A stretch of DNA of 64,000 bases from an uncultured Sphingomonadaceae bacterium (GCA_947493955.1 CANLSQ010000001.1:124001-188000), one strand, 5' to 3'; numbered from the stretch's first letter, positions 44,260-53,143 are shown. Notes: a model not told the origin generated them from the letters alone. A program made the numbers and translations.

Positions 44260-44811
44260 TCAAATATTTGACTGCACAAAGGCTGCTTCTTGGGCCGTGC
44301 AATATCGCCCTAGAATCTGATTGCGATGCGGAAAGCGACCGAACCGGGCGATAATGTCATAGTGATGTCGAGCCCATTCAAGTCCACTTTCTGGACCGTG
44401 AGTGGTGTAGAGCTCGACAGCACGTCGCTGATCTTCGAGATTCTCTTGATGCATAAGCGGCAGGTAGAAAAACGCATGCCGTTCGCCCTCACGTGCCAGA
44501 TCAATATCATCACCCAAACCGATCGCGTGATGCGCCAGCTCGCGGCCAAGACCATCCGACGCATAAGCTTTTGGAGTATCGCGAAACGCCATTCTAGGAA
44601 GCTGGTCGAACAATAAAGTGAGAGCGAGGCGGCCATCTCTTGATGACCGCCACTCCTCTAGTTCTCCAGACACCGCGTGCGCATACAATTCGCCAAACTT
44701 CTCAGTAATCTCCTGATCAAACTCCGGGGTGGATTCAAACCAGTGCTTCTCGTTTTCGGATGTAAACCAAAAGGCAAGCACATCTTCGATGCAGCGCGCA
44801 ATATCTGTCAT
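44260..44811 (-). CDS. DUF924 family protein
   Basis: 183 residues matching DUF924: DVLAFWF near the N terminus, FDQEITEKFGELYAHA, LALTLLFDQLPRMAFRDTPKAY (about 62-83) and GRFPHRNQILGR near 157-168. The fold is TPR-like helical; no activity is established. It starts two bases after the NmrA-like gene and is probably in its operon. Confidence 0.9.
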   Translation of the reverse strand: MTDIARCIEDVLAFWFTSENEKHWFESTPEFDQEITEKFGELYAHAVSGELEEWRSSRDGRLALTLLFDQLPRMAFRDTPKAYASDGLGRELAHHAIGLGDDIDLAREGERHAFFYLPLMHQENLEDQRRAVELYTTHGPESGLEWARHHYDIIARFGRFPHRNQILGRYCTAQEAAFVQSNI

Positions 44812-44813
44812 GT

Positions 44814-45698
44814 TCAGTTCCAGCCCGCTTTTTTCAAGTAAGCGGGTAGGTCGATTTTACGGCCCAGCCAATGCTCGAGGAACACCGGATCACCATCCAT
44901 CCCGATCGTATCAAATGAACGATACATCAGCATCAGATCTTCCCCCTGTTCTTCGAGAACCGCACTTTCGCTGATTTGCTCATAGCGGAGATCTCTTCCC
45001 AATGCCTCGCCGATGATTGCGGTGATTTCGAGCATCGTTCGCGCATCGCCAGCCAATGGCGCCGCCCGGTTAGCCCAAAGTCCTGGTTGTTCGAAGGCCT
45101 GGGCAACCATGGCGCCAATATCGTCGCATGCAATCTGTCGATAAAGCATCTCTGGGCGCATTGGATAACGGACAGTTCCACTTTCCATGATCGCCTCCTT
45201 ATCCCATTCCCAATTGTCGAGGAATGCTGCGGGCCTAAAGACCGTCCAGGTCTTACCGCTTGCGCGCAAGCGCTGCTCAATCTGCCACTTGCTATCGAGA
45301 TGAGGAACACCCGTATTGCGGTCCATGGTTGATGCGCCGGAATAGACGACATGCTCGATACTATCTATCGCTGCGGCTGCATCAGTCAGGTTGCGGCCTT
45401 GTCTAAGCTCAGCATCAATCCCGGCTTCGAGGAAGTCTTGCACCGAGAACAGTCCGGCCGCCCCTTTTAGAGCTGCATTGATGGAAGAACGGTCTTCCAG
45501 ATCACAAGCAACCACTTCAGCACCATTCGTTGCCAGTTCCCTTGCGGCATCTTTTTCAGGGCTTCGGGTAAGCGCGCGGACATTATGTCCGTTCCTAAGG
45601 AGGTGCCGAGCAACAGCGCCGCCCTGTTTGCCCGTCGCCCCTGCGACTGCGATGGGGGCGGTTGAATAAACCTTTTGTGTTGAGTGCGAAATCGTCAT
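44814..45698 (-). CDS. NmrA-like NAD(P)-binding protein
   Basis: 294 residues, atypical short-chain dehydrogenase of the NmrA group. The dinucleotide-binding loop GATGKQGG is at about 20-27, NVRALTRSPEK follows strand 2, and VVYSGAS with HLDSKWQIEQ replaces the classical YxxxK. Such proteins are redox sensors or quinone/NADPH reductases. A strong AGGAG precedes the ATG. It is followed by DUF924 in the same operon. Confidence 0.87.
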   Translation of the reverse strand: MTISHSTQKVYSTAPIAVAGATGKQGGAVARHLLRNGHNVRALTRSPEKDAARELATNGAEVVACDLEDRSSINAALKGAAGLFSVQDFLEAGIDAELRQGRNLTDAAAAIDSIEHVVYSGASTMDRNTGVPHLDSKWQIEQRLRASGKTWTVFRPAAFLDNWEWDKEAIMESGTVRYPMRPEMLYRQIACDDIGAMVAQAFEQPGLWANRAAPLAGDARTMLEITAIIGEALGRDLRYEQISESAVLEEQGEDLMLMYRSFDTIGMDGDPVFLEHWLGRKIDLPAYLKKAGWN

Positions 45699-45901
45699 TG
45701 CTTGCTCCTTGCTTCAGTTGAATGTTGACACCGAAGATCGCCAAAAAACCCGAGGATAAGAAGACCGGATTCAGCGCGATCACTGCGCGATTTTGCAACA
45801 AGTCAAGCTGTCAGTTTCACGCACACTCACTGCGCTATAACGGGCATTTCGCAGCCACATGATTTTCTCCAAATGCTTTTTTCCAAAGCTTGGAGATCCA
45901 G

Positions 45902-47068
45902 ATGACACGCCCCGTTTACATTCTTGCGTTGGCAGCTTTCGCTATTGGGACACAAAGCTATGTCTTTGCTGGCCTTCTGGCAGAGCTTGCCAAAGATCTG
46001 GATGCTAGCATTTCCGCAGCAGGTCAATTGATGACAGCTTTTGCAATCACAAGCGCGATTGCTTCGCCACTTGTGGTGAGCTGGCTGGTCCGTTTTCCTA
46101 GAAGAGGTGTCCTCATTGCCAGTCTCAGTGGGGTTGCAGCGCTAAACTTCGCGTCGGCTTTTCTGCCGACCTATGAGAGCTATCTGGCGATGAGAATAGT
46201 GATCGCGATTGCAGGCAGTGCAGTTATGCCGATGGCTGGCGCTATTGCTGCGGAGCTAACCCCTCCTGAGAAACAAGGCCAGGCGCTCGGATTGGTACTT
46301 TCTGGACTAACAATCGCGTTTATCGCGGGTGTCCCGCTTGGCACGGCGATTGGGGGCTATTTTGGCTGGCGCTCAACATTTGTGTTTGCTGGTTTGGCCG
46401 CTGTTTTAGTTTTACCAGCGATCTATTTTGGGGTGCCGCGATCAACAGTATTGCTCGATACACCAAATGTGCAAGCCGACTGGTCCGTGCTCAAACAGCC
46501 TATTGTACTCACCTGCCTTGCATTGATCGGCCTCGGCTTCGTCGCGGCCTATCCAGTTAAAGCTTTCATCGGTCCACTCATCACCGAGCTTACTGGCTTT
46601 GAAGGGTCGAGCATCGCAGTAATGCAGTCGGCGATTGGATTTGGATCGTTGTTAGGTCTCGTTGTAGGAAGCCGTCTTGCCGACGCGCGTAGCTTTGTAT
46701 CCAACATGCGAGAGATGTTTCTCGTTCTAGCCATCGCTCTAGCAGCGTGGAGCTTCCTTTTCACTTTTCTCGAGGTGCCAAGCATGACCGCTATTGGGCT
46801 GACTTTTGTTACCATCCTAATATCAAGCGCGGCATTGATCGCTCCTTCACCAGCTATCGAGAAAGCGCTCGTGAGAGCTGCTCCTGACCAGAGTTCACTA
46901 ACCCTCGCTCTCAACACGTCTACGATTTATCTGGGGCAAGGCATAGGAGCTGCTCTGGGAGGCATTGTGATTGCATCTTCAGGTTATTGGGCCATCGGCT
47001 TCGCTGGTGCTGTAGTGGCTTCACTTGCGCTTTTTCTCGCCTGGCTGGGAACGGGAGAAAATCGCTAG
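45902..47068 (+). CDS. MFS transporter, DHA1 (AraJ/YdhP-like) family
   Basis: 388 residues from ATG 45902 with GGAG six bases upstream. Twelve hydrophobic helices are laid out as in DHA1 drug or sugar exporters. MPMAGAIAAELTPPEKQGQALGLVLSG (about 106-132) is the loop and helix 5 motif, and GVPLGTAIGGYFGWRSTFVFAG is motif C-like, usual in antiporters. Substrate unknown. The stop shares CTAG with the stop of the convergent LysR gene, which may or may not control it. Confidence 0.88.
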   Translation: MTRPVYILALAAFAIGTQSYVFAGLLAELAKDLDASISAAGQLMTAFAITSAIASPLVVSWLVRFPRRGVLIASLSGVAALNFASAFLPTYESYLAMRIVIAIAGSAVMPMAGAIAAELTPPEKQGQALGLVLSGLTIAFIAGVPLGTAIGGYFGWRSTFVFAGLAAVLVLPAIYFGVPRSTVLLDTPNVQADWSVLKQPIVLTCLALIGLGFVAAYPVKAFIGPLITELTGFEGSSIAVMQSAIGFGSLLGLVVGSRLADARSFVSNMREMFLVLAIALAAWSFLFTFLEVPSMTAIGLTFVTILISSAALIAPSPAIEKALVRAAPDQSSLTLALNTSTIYLGQGIGAALGGIVIASSGYWAIGFAGAVVASLALFLAWLGTGENR

Positions 47069-47922
47069 ATCGATAGTCCTAGTGCACTATCCTTCAATAG
47101 ACCAACAAAAGCCTGCACTCTGGAGGTACGATGCAGATCGACGTGGGTGACAGCCCATATCGGCTCTGCCCATCCATCATGTCTTTCGCCGATTTCCAAG
47201 TGCCTTACATCCGATAGCGAATTTGGCATTGGCCCAGCTCCAAGACCTCGTTCGACCGCTTGCCACAGCGTTGCGACATGATTGCTCTTCAAGGCAACCT
47301 TGGCTGCATCGCTGTTTTCCCGGACCCAGTCGAAATAGGGGGTTGAGGGAGCAAGATGATCCGGCACCACCTGCGGCAGCACGTTAAATCCTTTGGCGCT
47401 ATCGCTCAGGAGCTTTTCATGTGCGTAGAGACCTATCTTCAACTGACCCATCGGGAGAACCACATTATCAGGGTGATTGGGCTTCGGCCCTACGCGAAAC
47501 GCAATGTCAGCTTCGCCATAGTGCAATTTAAGTGTTTGATCACTTACAATCAGTTGCACGTTTGTCGAAGGATGCAAGTCTCGAAAGCGTTCGATTAACT
47601 GGAGCAACGGATCGACGAGAATGTCGATCGCCGTGATAGTCAGAAGGCCTTCCACCTCGCTCTCGGCTCCAAGAGCCAGGCGTTGAAGCTCTCCGAATTG
47701 TTCTTCCGTCGAAGTTGCGATCCTTAAAAGCTGTTCGCCCATTCGAGTCGACGTGAAGCCCCGTGCATGGCGTTGGAAGAGTTTGGTGCCAAGCTCCGCT
47801 TCCAGCGTATCGATATGACGGGTTACCGTCGCCCTATGGATACCAAGGCTCTCGGCTGCGCCTAGCGTTGTTCCCAGCCGAGCAACCTCTAGCGCTGTGC
47901 GAATTTCATTCCAATTCTTCAA
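47065..47922 (-). CDS. LysR-family regulator
   Basis: 285 residues starting at TTG 47922 (an in-frame stop lies shortly upstream and no ATG is available). The winged helix is N-terminal: NEIRTALEVARLGTTLGAAESLGIHRATVTRHIDTLEAELG, residues about 5-45, then LFQRHARGFTSTRMGEQLL. The effector domain follows. Its stop codon overlaps the MFS stop by four bases. It is convergent with the MFS gene, so the usual divergent-promoter clue to the target is missing. Confidence 0.9.
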   Translation of the reverse strand: MKNWNEIRTALEVARLGTTLGAAESLGIHRATVTRHIDTLEAELGTKLFQRHARGFTSTRMGEQLLRIATSTEEQFGELQRLALGAESEVEGLLTITAIDILVDPLLQLIERFRDLHPSTNVQLIVSDQTLKLHYGEADIAFRVGPKPNHPDNVVLPMGQLKIGLYAHEKLLSDSAKGFNVLPQVVPDHLAPSTPYFDWVRENSDAAKVALKSNHVATLWQAVERGLGAGPMPNSLSDVRHLEIGERHDGWAEPIWAVTHVDLHRTSRVQAFVGLLKDSALGLSI

Positions 47923-48136
47923 TCTATGATCCAGTGCCGGTCATCAGGCCAGCAAGATTAGAAGTCATGATGTGAAAACTCCAGCTAGATCTTACGAGGG
48001 AGACGATTACCAAAATGCCTAGTACGCACAAACCATAGCCGGATATTGCATCGGCTTTGTAATGATCGCTAGTAACAGCGCAACTGCCGCAAATTGATAC
48101 CGGGCTTAGAATCTCTATTCATAGGTTTGAGTTTCG

Positions 48137-48164
48137 TAATTTGGGCCGGTTGCAGACTGTCTGC
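48137..48164. repeat. Dispersed intergenic repeat with GCAGAC-T-GTCTGC palindrome
   Basis: TTTGGGCCGGTTGCAGACTGTCTGC, key parts TTGGGCCG and the perfect palindrome GCAGAC-T-GTCTGC, is the third member of the repeat family at the right edges of the two recombinase modules. It lies in the 47923-48203 gap, where no gene is supported. Confidence 0.5.
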
Positions 48165-48203
48165 ATTGGGCAATCTCCAGCTCAAAGGAGACAACAGAAC
48201 CAG

Positions 48204-48692
48204 TTACCCGGCTCGTTGGAATTCAAAATCAGCGTCAAGATGCGGTTGCCATTTCTGGTGGTAAAGGCGCATTTCGTGACGGATAGCATTTCCGCCTGCT
48301 CCCGGCACCTCGAATACTAGTCCTGTTACTTCATCTTCGTCGGCCCATCCCCATTTGGCCATCCGCTTCACGTAAACGGAGGCATCCGGCCGCGTTCCAA
48401 GTTGCGCTAACACTTCAAACAAGCATACTCCGGATAGCATCAACGGCCGATGTCGTTTTGCTAAAGCTATTGAAATTTCTGACATGCGAAGAGCTAAGAC
48501 GTATTCTCCTTGATCATGTATCAGAGCACAGTCCAAGTCAAAAAAGGCCGCGCCAAGCTCCCTCGCCAAATCCATTGCAAGCGTGGTCTTACCTACACCC
48601 GTCCAACCATCAATCCCAACAATGCCGGAATTGCCTACTTTTTCACTAAGTGCGTTCGCGAGATCTTCTAGTTGCGAGAAAACGACAGGCAT
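48204..48692 (-). CDS. P-loop NTPase or kinase-like protein
   Basis: 162 residues with a Walker A motif GIDGWTGVGKTTLAMDLA (about 27-44), as in uridine kinase-like and zeta-toxin-like folds. FFDLDCALIHD follows as the second strand region with Asp. The rest has no recognised motif; the end is Trp- and His-rich (YHQKWQPHLD). It is transcribed away from the MBL/E2-E1-JAB operon, 238 bases from it, so a link is possible but not shown. The 48693-48930 gap holds the promoters and a run of nine Cs at 48849-48857. Confidence 0.65.
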   Translation of the reverse strand: MPVVFSQLEDLANALSEKVGNSGIVGIDGWTGVGKTTLAMDLARELGAAFFDLDCALIHDQGEYVLALRMSEISIALAKRHRPLMLSGVCLFEVLAQLGTRPDASVYVKRMAKWGWADEDEVTGLVFEVPGAGGNAIRHEMRLYHQKWQPHLDADFEFQRAG

Positions 48693-48930
48693 CCTTCTAG
48701 TTTGGCGAACGGAGCGACTGTTCGCAATAGGCTATTTACAGACCGATGTCGTCTCGATCAGAGGAGAGGAAAGGCAGGAAACTAAATATTGCGAGCGCCC
48801 AGAAAACAGCGCCTCCTTAGTTAAAGGCATCTGCTTCATTTAGCTGTGCCCCCCCCCTCCTTTGGCATTGAAATGAACCAAGAAGTTCTTATCTTGTTCC
48901 CATCCCATTAAAACCTCTGGCGAGTTCAAT

Positions 48931-50031
48931 ATGGCAATTAACCAAATCACCTTCTTCTCTGTCGATAATGGCGACTCCGTGCTCCTGGAGGCACATGGCT
49001 GGACCATCATGACAGATGTGAATTATCGTGCCAGCGCGGCTGATGAAGAGGATGACGATCATCATGATTTTGCGCCTATTTTGCGTGATGCCTGTGACAA
49101 CGATCAGCTTGATATCTTTGTCCTGACTCATCCGGACGAGGATCACTTACGAGGTTTTCGAGATATTTTCCATCTTGGTCGCCCGGAGGATCGTGATGAT
49201 GATCCAGATGACGGCGATGTATTGCTTATAGCCAACGAGATTTGGTGCTCGGAATATGCAGCAAATCCCAACTATACCACCGATGTGTCCAAGCCTGTCT
49301 TGGATGAGATCAAAAGACGCAAAGATCTTCAGGGAACCGCGGCAGGAGAAATAGACGGAAATCGGATACAGATACTGACAGCGACAAACGCGAATGAGCA
49401 GGACATCACTGATGGCCTCTCATGGCGTCTGCTTGCTCCTGACGCAGGTGAAGCAGACATTCCCAAGGCACCTGACGGCGAGCCAAGGAACAGCTCCAAT
49501 CCATCGAGCCTAGTTGTCCAATGGTCAATTACCGTTGGCTCTACAACTTCCAAAGTTCTTTTGGGAGGTGACGGTACGGTCGAGGTTTGGGAGCGGATCA
49601 ATCAAGAATACGGCACAACCTCAAGGGAGTGGAACATTCTTTTGGCACCGCACCATTGCTCACGCCATTCTATGGGGCGCGCTAATAGCGACGGCGAATT
49701 CGAATGGTCAGACGACGCAATTTCTGGCCTGGATAACCCGAGAGGGTCCAGTCCTCATGTAGTATCGAGCTCGAAGAAGTTTGAGGGTAGTACACCCCCC
49801 AATCCAAAAGCGCGGGATAGATATCACAATATTTTAGCTCAAGGCGAAGATGTCGATGAGAACGTTCGTTCTAGGTTTCTAGTCACCGCAGGTAAGAAGG
49901 GCGAAGAAGCAAAGGACATTGTTTTCACCTTCAAAACTTCAGGTCCAAGCCTAAAGCTCATTGGCACTGCCACATCAGCTTCAATTATGTCTTCATCGCC
50001 CGCCTCAGCTGGCGGCGGTGGTTATGGCTGA
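48931..50031 (+). CDS. ComEC-like metallo-beta-lactamase-fold protein with Gly-rich C-terminal tail
   Basis: 366 residues. The N-terminal FFSVDNGDSVLLE resembles the VxxGDSxL of ComEC-type MBL proteins. Metal ligands are in place: H67, D69, D71, H72 in THPDEDHLRG, D214 in LGGD, and H241-H242 in APHHCSRHS. This group includes nucleases and phosphodiesterases. An acidic insert (EDDDHHD; EDRDDDPDDGD) lies around 39-96. The last 18 residues are Ser/Ala/Gly-rich and end GGGGYG, a flexible tail. The stop overlaps the start of the E2-E1-JAB fusion by eight bases, so the two are coupled. The tail is a candidate for adenylation and transfer by that partner; this is inference. Confidence 0.85.
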   Translation: MAINQITFFSVDNGDSVLLEAHGWTIMTDVNYRASAADEEDDDHHDFAPILRDACDNDQLDIFVLTHPDEDHLRGFRDIFHLGRPEDRDDDPDDGDVLLIANEIWCSEYAANPNYTTDVSKPVLDEIKRRKDLQGTAAGEIDGNRIQILTATNANEQDITDGLSWRLLAPDAGEADIPKAPDGEPRNSSNPSSLVVQWSITVGSTTSKVLLGGDGTVEVWERINQEYGTTSREWNILLAPHHCSRHSMGRANSDGEFEWSDDAISGLDNPRGSSPHVVSSSKKFEGSTPPNPKARDRYHNILAQGEDVDENVRSRFLVTAGKKGEEAKDIVFTFKTSGPSLKLIGTATSASIMSSSPASAGGGGYG

Positions 50032-52327
50032 AAACGACAAGAATTTCGCCAGAAACATTGAGTGGGAGATTGCCCGTATTCGCAACTTCCCATCGACTGT
50101 TGATGATAGCGTTACTTTTGAGATGCGGGGCGGAGACGCAGCTTTATCTTTTCAGATCTGCACTGATCCGCTTTTAGATGGAGAGTCCGCAGCTTCGATC
50201 AACGACATAGAGCCGATCTGCTTCTTATATGGCTCAGCTGATCAAATCGGGAAAAAGGCTCCAGTAACGCTCAGTGAGCGTGATGATTTTCCACGCGATT
50301 TGTCCCATCTTAACCCGGGCGAAAAAGAGCTGCCAGCTAATCTGTGTTTGTCGCGAACCAATATCCAAGTAATCTATGATCGGTTTGGGATTGTTGGCAT
50401 TCTAGACCGACTGTCGAATTGGCTCAGCGATGCCAAAAGTGGCATCTTATATGAAGATGGTTGGGAACCAGTACCCATGCCTCCCACAGAGGGCGGTGTT
50501 GTGGGTTCGATAGATCCGAAAAGATTTCAGTTACTAGCAGCGCAGAGCCCTACTGGCGGGGCCAGATTCATTTGTGCGCGCTTTCGTCACTTGCACGGTG
50601 AGAATTTCACGATCGATGCTGCACGATCTTTTCTGGATACGTCGGATTCTGAAATCCTCCGAAAGACAAGAATTCAAATGTCCACTGCGCAAGGGGACGA
50701 GACCGACATTCCAGCCATTTTTTGCTGGCCGGATAGCAAGACAAAACGTCAAAAACCGTTTTTCAACCAATGGACTGACATCAACTCACTTATTGATGGT
50801 CTGAAGGAAACGTCGCTCTGGGATCATGCCGAGGAGTCCACCATCAAGATGAATGTTCTCTTCAAGGACCAAGATGAGAAAGCGGTTCCACCGGACTTTC
50901 TTTTCAAGAACAGAAGATGTGGCTTTCTCCTTATTGTAGGGCTTTGGCGACCGCTACACATAGATCGCTCTGTTGGTGGATTGGCCGAAAATGATGATTT
51001 AGCGCGCTCATTGGAGTTGCGTGCATACTTCATTAGTCGAGATCGAGATCAAGAAGATCATTGGCATAGCTCGGCCAAAGTCGAACCATTTCACGGCTTC
51101 ACGCCGGTAAATTCTGACACGCTGCGCGCAGTATCCGGTGAGGACCCCATGGGAGATTTGCTTTTCTTCGGCGCTGGTGCACTTGGTAGCAATTTAGTTG
51201 ATCATGCGGCGCGTAGCGGCGTTGAGAAGATGAAGGTCGTCGATCAAGACATTTTTTTACCGCACAACACGGCAAGGCACATCGGAAACGTGTACACGGT
51301 CGGCGTTGAAAAGGCGGAGTTGTCTGCCAAATATGCTGATGCAGTGAACAGAGATATCTCAGTTACCTCTGCTAGAGTGGATGTTCTATCACTGACAGAC
51401 AAAGAGTTCGCCGATGAGATTGAAGAGCATAGTAGTGTAATCGACGCTACGGCCAATCCACAAGTGCGGATCAGGTTATCAAAAAGCGGCATTCCAAAAA
51501 GACAGCTTTTTCGATCTGAGATTTTCAATCAAGGTCGACTGGGTGTTACGATGGCCACCCAGACCGACAGTCCCATTACCCTTAACTTTCTCCATCATTG
51601 GCTAATTTCCCAATCTTCTACCATCCAGAATGTGAAAGATTGGATCTCATACGAAGCGACGGGTAACTTTCGAGACCACGAGCTGCTGCTGGGCTTTGGG
51701 TGCCAGTCATTCACCACGAAGCTGCCTAATTATAAGTTGTCCGTGCATGCAAGCGCTGCTTATGCAGCCATCAGGTCGCATGTATCTACTTCTAATGCTC
51801 CGCCAGCAGTTTACCTGAATGAGATTGACGAAGCGGGTCTGCCGCGCGGCACAAACATCCTACTGCCAGGTGAAGTAGTTGTATTTCATGATGCTGCAGA
51901 TACCGATGGTTGGCGAGTGATCGTACCCCAAAACGTTCTTGAAAAGATGCATGCTATGAGAGCTCAAAAAGCACCTGATGAAACCGGTGGCTACCTCTAT
52001 GGCGCAATCTCCGAAGATAACTCAGAGTTGTATGTACTTTTCATCTCGACAGAGCCTCCTGGAACTAAGGGAAGCCCCACTCACTTAGCTCTTGGTATAT
52101 GTGGCCGCACCGGTGAGGAAAGAGCATTTTTACGTCGGACCGGGCGTCGATTGCCCCCGATAGGTACCTGGCATTCCCATCCGTCCGGTGCGCCTGCGGC
52201 CTCGAAAACCGACTGGAAAACTCTCGATAGATTCCTCGAAACAGACGCCGCACACGCCATGCCCACGTTTATGCTGATAAGCGGTGCTCAAGAGGATCGC
52301 GCTTATGTCAAGGATAATCGAGCTTAG
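50024..52327 (+). CDS. E2-E1-JAB triple fusion (ubiquitin-like transfer protein)
   Basis: 767 residues from ATG 50024, inside the MBL stop. Residues 1-160 look like a prokaryotic E2: HLNPGEKELPANLCLS with candidate catalytic Cys108, then DRLSNWLSDAKSG. A middle part (165-370) is unassigned. Residues 375-590 are a ThiF-like E1: GAGALGS (383-389), VVDQD (405-409), NTARH (415-419), DATANP (474-479) and FGCQS with possible catalytic Cys560. Residues 640-767 are a JAMM peptidase: E653, H717, H719, S727 and D730 are all present. In type II CBASS, Cap2 (E2-E1) and Cap3 (JAMM) are separate; here one chain holds all activities. No ubiquitin-like gene is nearby. Confidence 0.88.
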   Translation: MAENDKNFARNIEWEIARIRNFPSTVDDSVTFEMRGGDAALSFQICTDPLLDGESAASINDIEPICFLYGSADQIGKKAPVTLSERDDFPRDLSHLNPGEKELPANLCLSRTNIQVIYDRFGIVGILDRLSNWLSDAKSGILYEDGWEPVPMPPTEGGVVGSIDPKRFQLLAAQSPTGGARFICARFRHLHGENFTIDAARSFLDTSDSEILRKTRIQMSTAQGDETDIPAIFCWPDSKTKRQKPFFNQWTDINSLIDGLKETSLWDHAEESTIKMNVLFKDQDEKAVPPDFLFKNRRCGFLLIVGLWRPLHIDRSVGGLAENDDLARSLELRAYFISRDRDQEDHWHSSAKVEPFHGFTPVNSDTLRAVSGEDPMGDLLFFGAGALGSNLVDHAARSGVEKMKVVDQDIFLPHNTARHIGNVYTVGVEKAELSAKYADAVNRDISVTSARVDVLSLTDKEFADEIEEHSSVIDATANPQVRIRLSKSGIPKRQLFRSEIFNQGRLGVTMATQTDSPITLNFLHHWLISQSSTIQNVKDWISYEATGNFRDHELLLGFGCQSFTTKLPNYKLSVHASAAYAAIRSHVSTSNAPPAVYLNEIDEAGLPRGTNILLPGEVVVFHDAADTDGWRVIVPQNVLEKMHAMRAQKAPDETGGYLYGAISEDNSELYVLFISTEPPGTKGSPTHLALGICGRTGEERAFLRRTGRRLPPIGTWHSHPSGAPAASKTDWKTLDRFLETDAAHAMPTFMLISGAQEDRAYVKDNRA

Positions 52328-52942
52328 TTAGCTGTCCTCGTCCGTTCTCAGGAACTCGACATACATTTCTCTCGCATAGTGTATACCAAAGCGCACCATT
52401 CTGTAAGTTGCGACTGTTCCAGCCATCCCCAGTAGCAGGGCTGTCAACCAAAGATCTAGATCAACAAAGAGCACCATGATTGCGGAAACCAAAAAGCCTG
52501 CTGCTACGCCGCGCATTAGACCATAGTTCCTGTTGAACCTTTCAATGCGTTCGAGGCTACCAGATTGTCTTACAATGACAGCGATCTCTCGAAATGTGCT
52601 GCGCCCAGACTGCAAAGAGGTGAGCTCAGCACCAAGTCTGCTCTTGATTGAGGTCGAAAGCCGACCGCATTGGTCGTCGCTGAGGAGTATTGTTTTCTCA
52701 AATGTAGGCCACGTTGAGGGCATTCCGCCAGCGGGCTTCCAAATCAGCCACTCCCATCCGTTCCCAATAGCCTGCAACAAATGTCCGGATAGGAACGCGA
52801 GGATCATTAGTAAGCCAAAATCTCCTAGGGACAGCGAAGCCTGCAGGGTGGGAGCAACGGATGGAAACAGCACGCCAATACTTACAACCAAGATTGTTCC
52901 AGGAACTATAACTCCTATGTAGTCGTAAGGGTCAAACTTCAT
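52328..52942 (-). CDS. Four-helix membrane protein convergent with the E2-E1-JAB gene
   Basis: 204 residues. The N-terminal FDPYDYIGVIVPGTIL leads into helix 1 (about 8-27), helix 2 is at about 40-58, a cytosolic helical part rich in Arg/Ser follows, and helices 3 and 4 are at about 143-180. Its stop codon directly abuts the stop of the fusion gene with no spacer. Membrane proteins with a similar FDPYxYIGxIxPG start occur in bacterial defence islands as I recall. A role as membrane effector is possible but unproven; the family is otherwise unknown to me. Confidence 0.65.
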   Translation of the reverse strand: MKFDPYDYIGVIVPGTILVVSIGVLFPSVAPTLQASLSLGDFGLLMILAFLSGHLLQAIGNGWEWLIWKPAGGMPSTWPTFEKTILLSDDQCGRLSTSIKSRLGAELTSLQSGRSTFREIAVIVRQSGSLERIERFNRNYGLMRGVAAGFLVSAIMVLFVDLDLWLTALLLGMAGTVATYRMVRFGIHYAREMYVEFLRTDEDS

Positions 52943-53080
52943 ATGGCTGGGATAGCAGAAATTTGCCTGTTTTGGATATGCATATTTTCCTTGAGCACGT
53001 GCCCCCCAAAAGAGTTGAAATTAGTTGAGCTTGCGACGTTACTTGAACGCTCGAGTATGACCTTGGAATGGCAAAAGACC

Positions 53081-53143
53081 AACGTCTGCTTTCGAGGGCC
53101 AAGTACAAGGGTACTTATGTCCGATATTGGGGCGCAAAGCGGT
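53081..53143. repeat. Dispersed intergenic repeat, CGTCTGCTTTCGAGGGC type
   Basis: AACGTCTGCTTTCGAGGGCC (53081-53100) is followed by the hairpin AAGTAC-AAGG-GTACTT (53101-53116), TGTCCGATATTGGGGC and GCAAAGCGGTC. It resembles 18320-18390, 35101-35123 and 41640-41660. It lies at the boundary between the ubiquitin-like locus and the polysaccharide locus. Confidence 0.45.

Noticed and set aside
48931-52942. Calling the locus a CBASS system
   Set aside because: No cyclase (CD-NTase) gene or nucleotide-activated effector is visible; only the E2-E1 and JAMM parts resemble Cap2 and Cap3.
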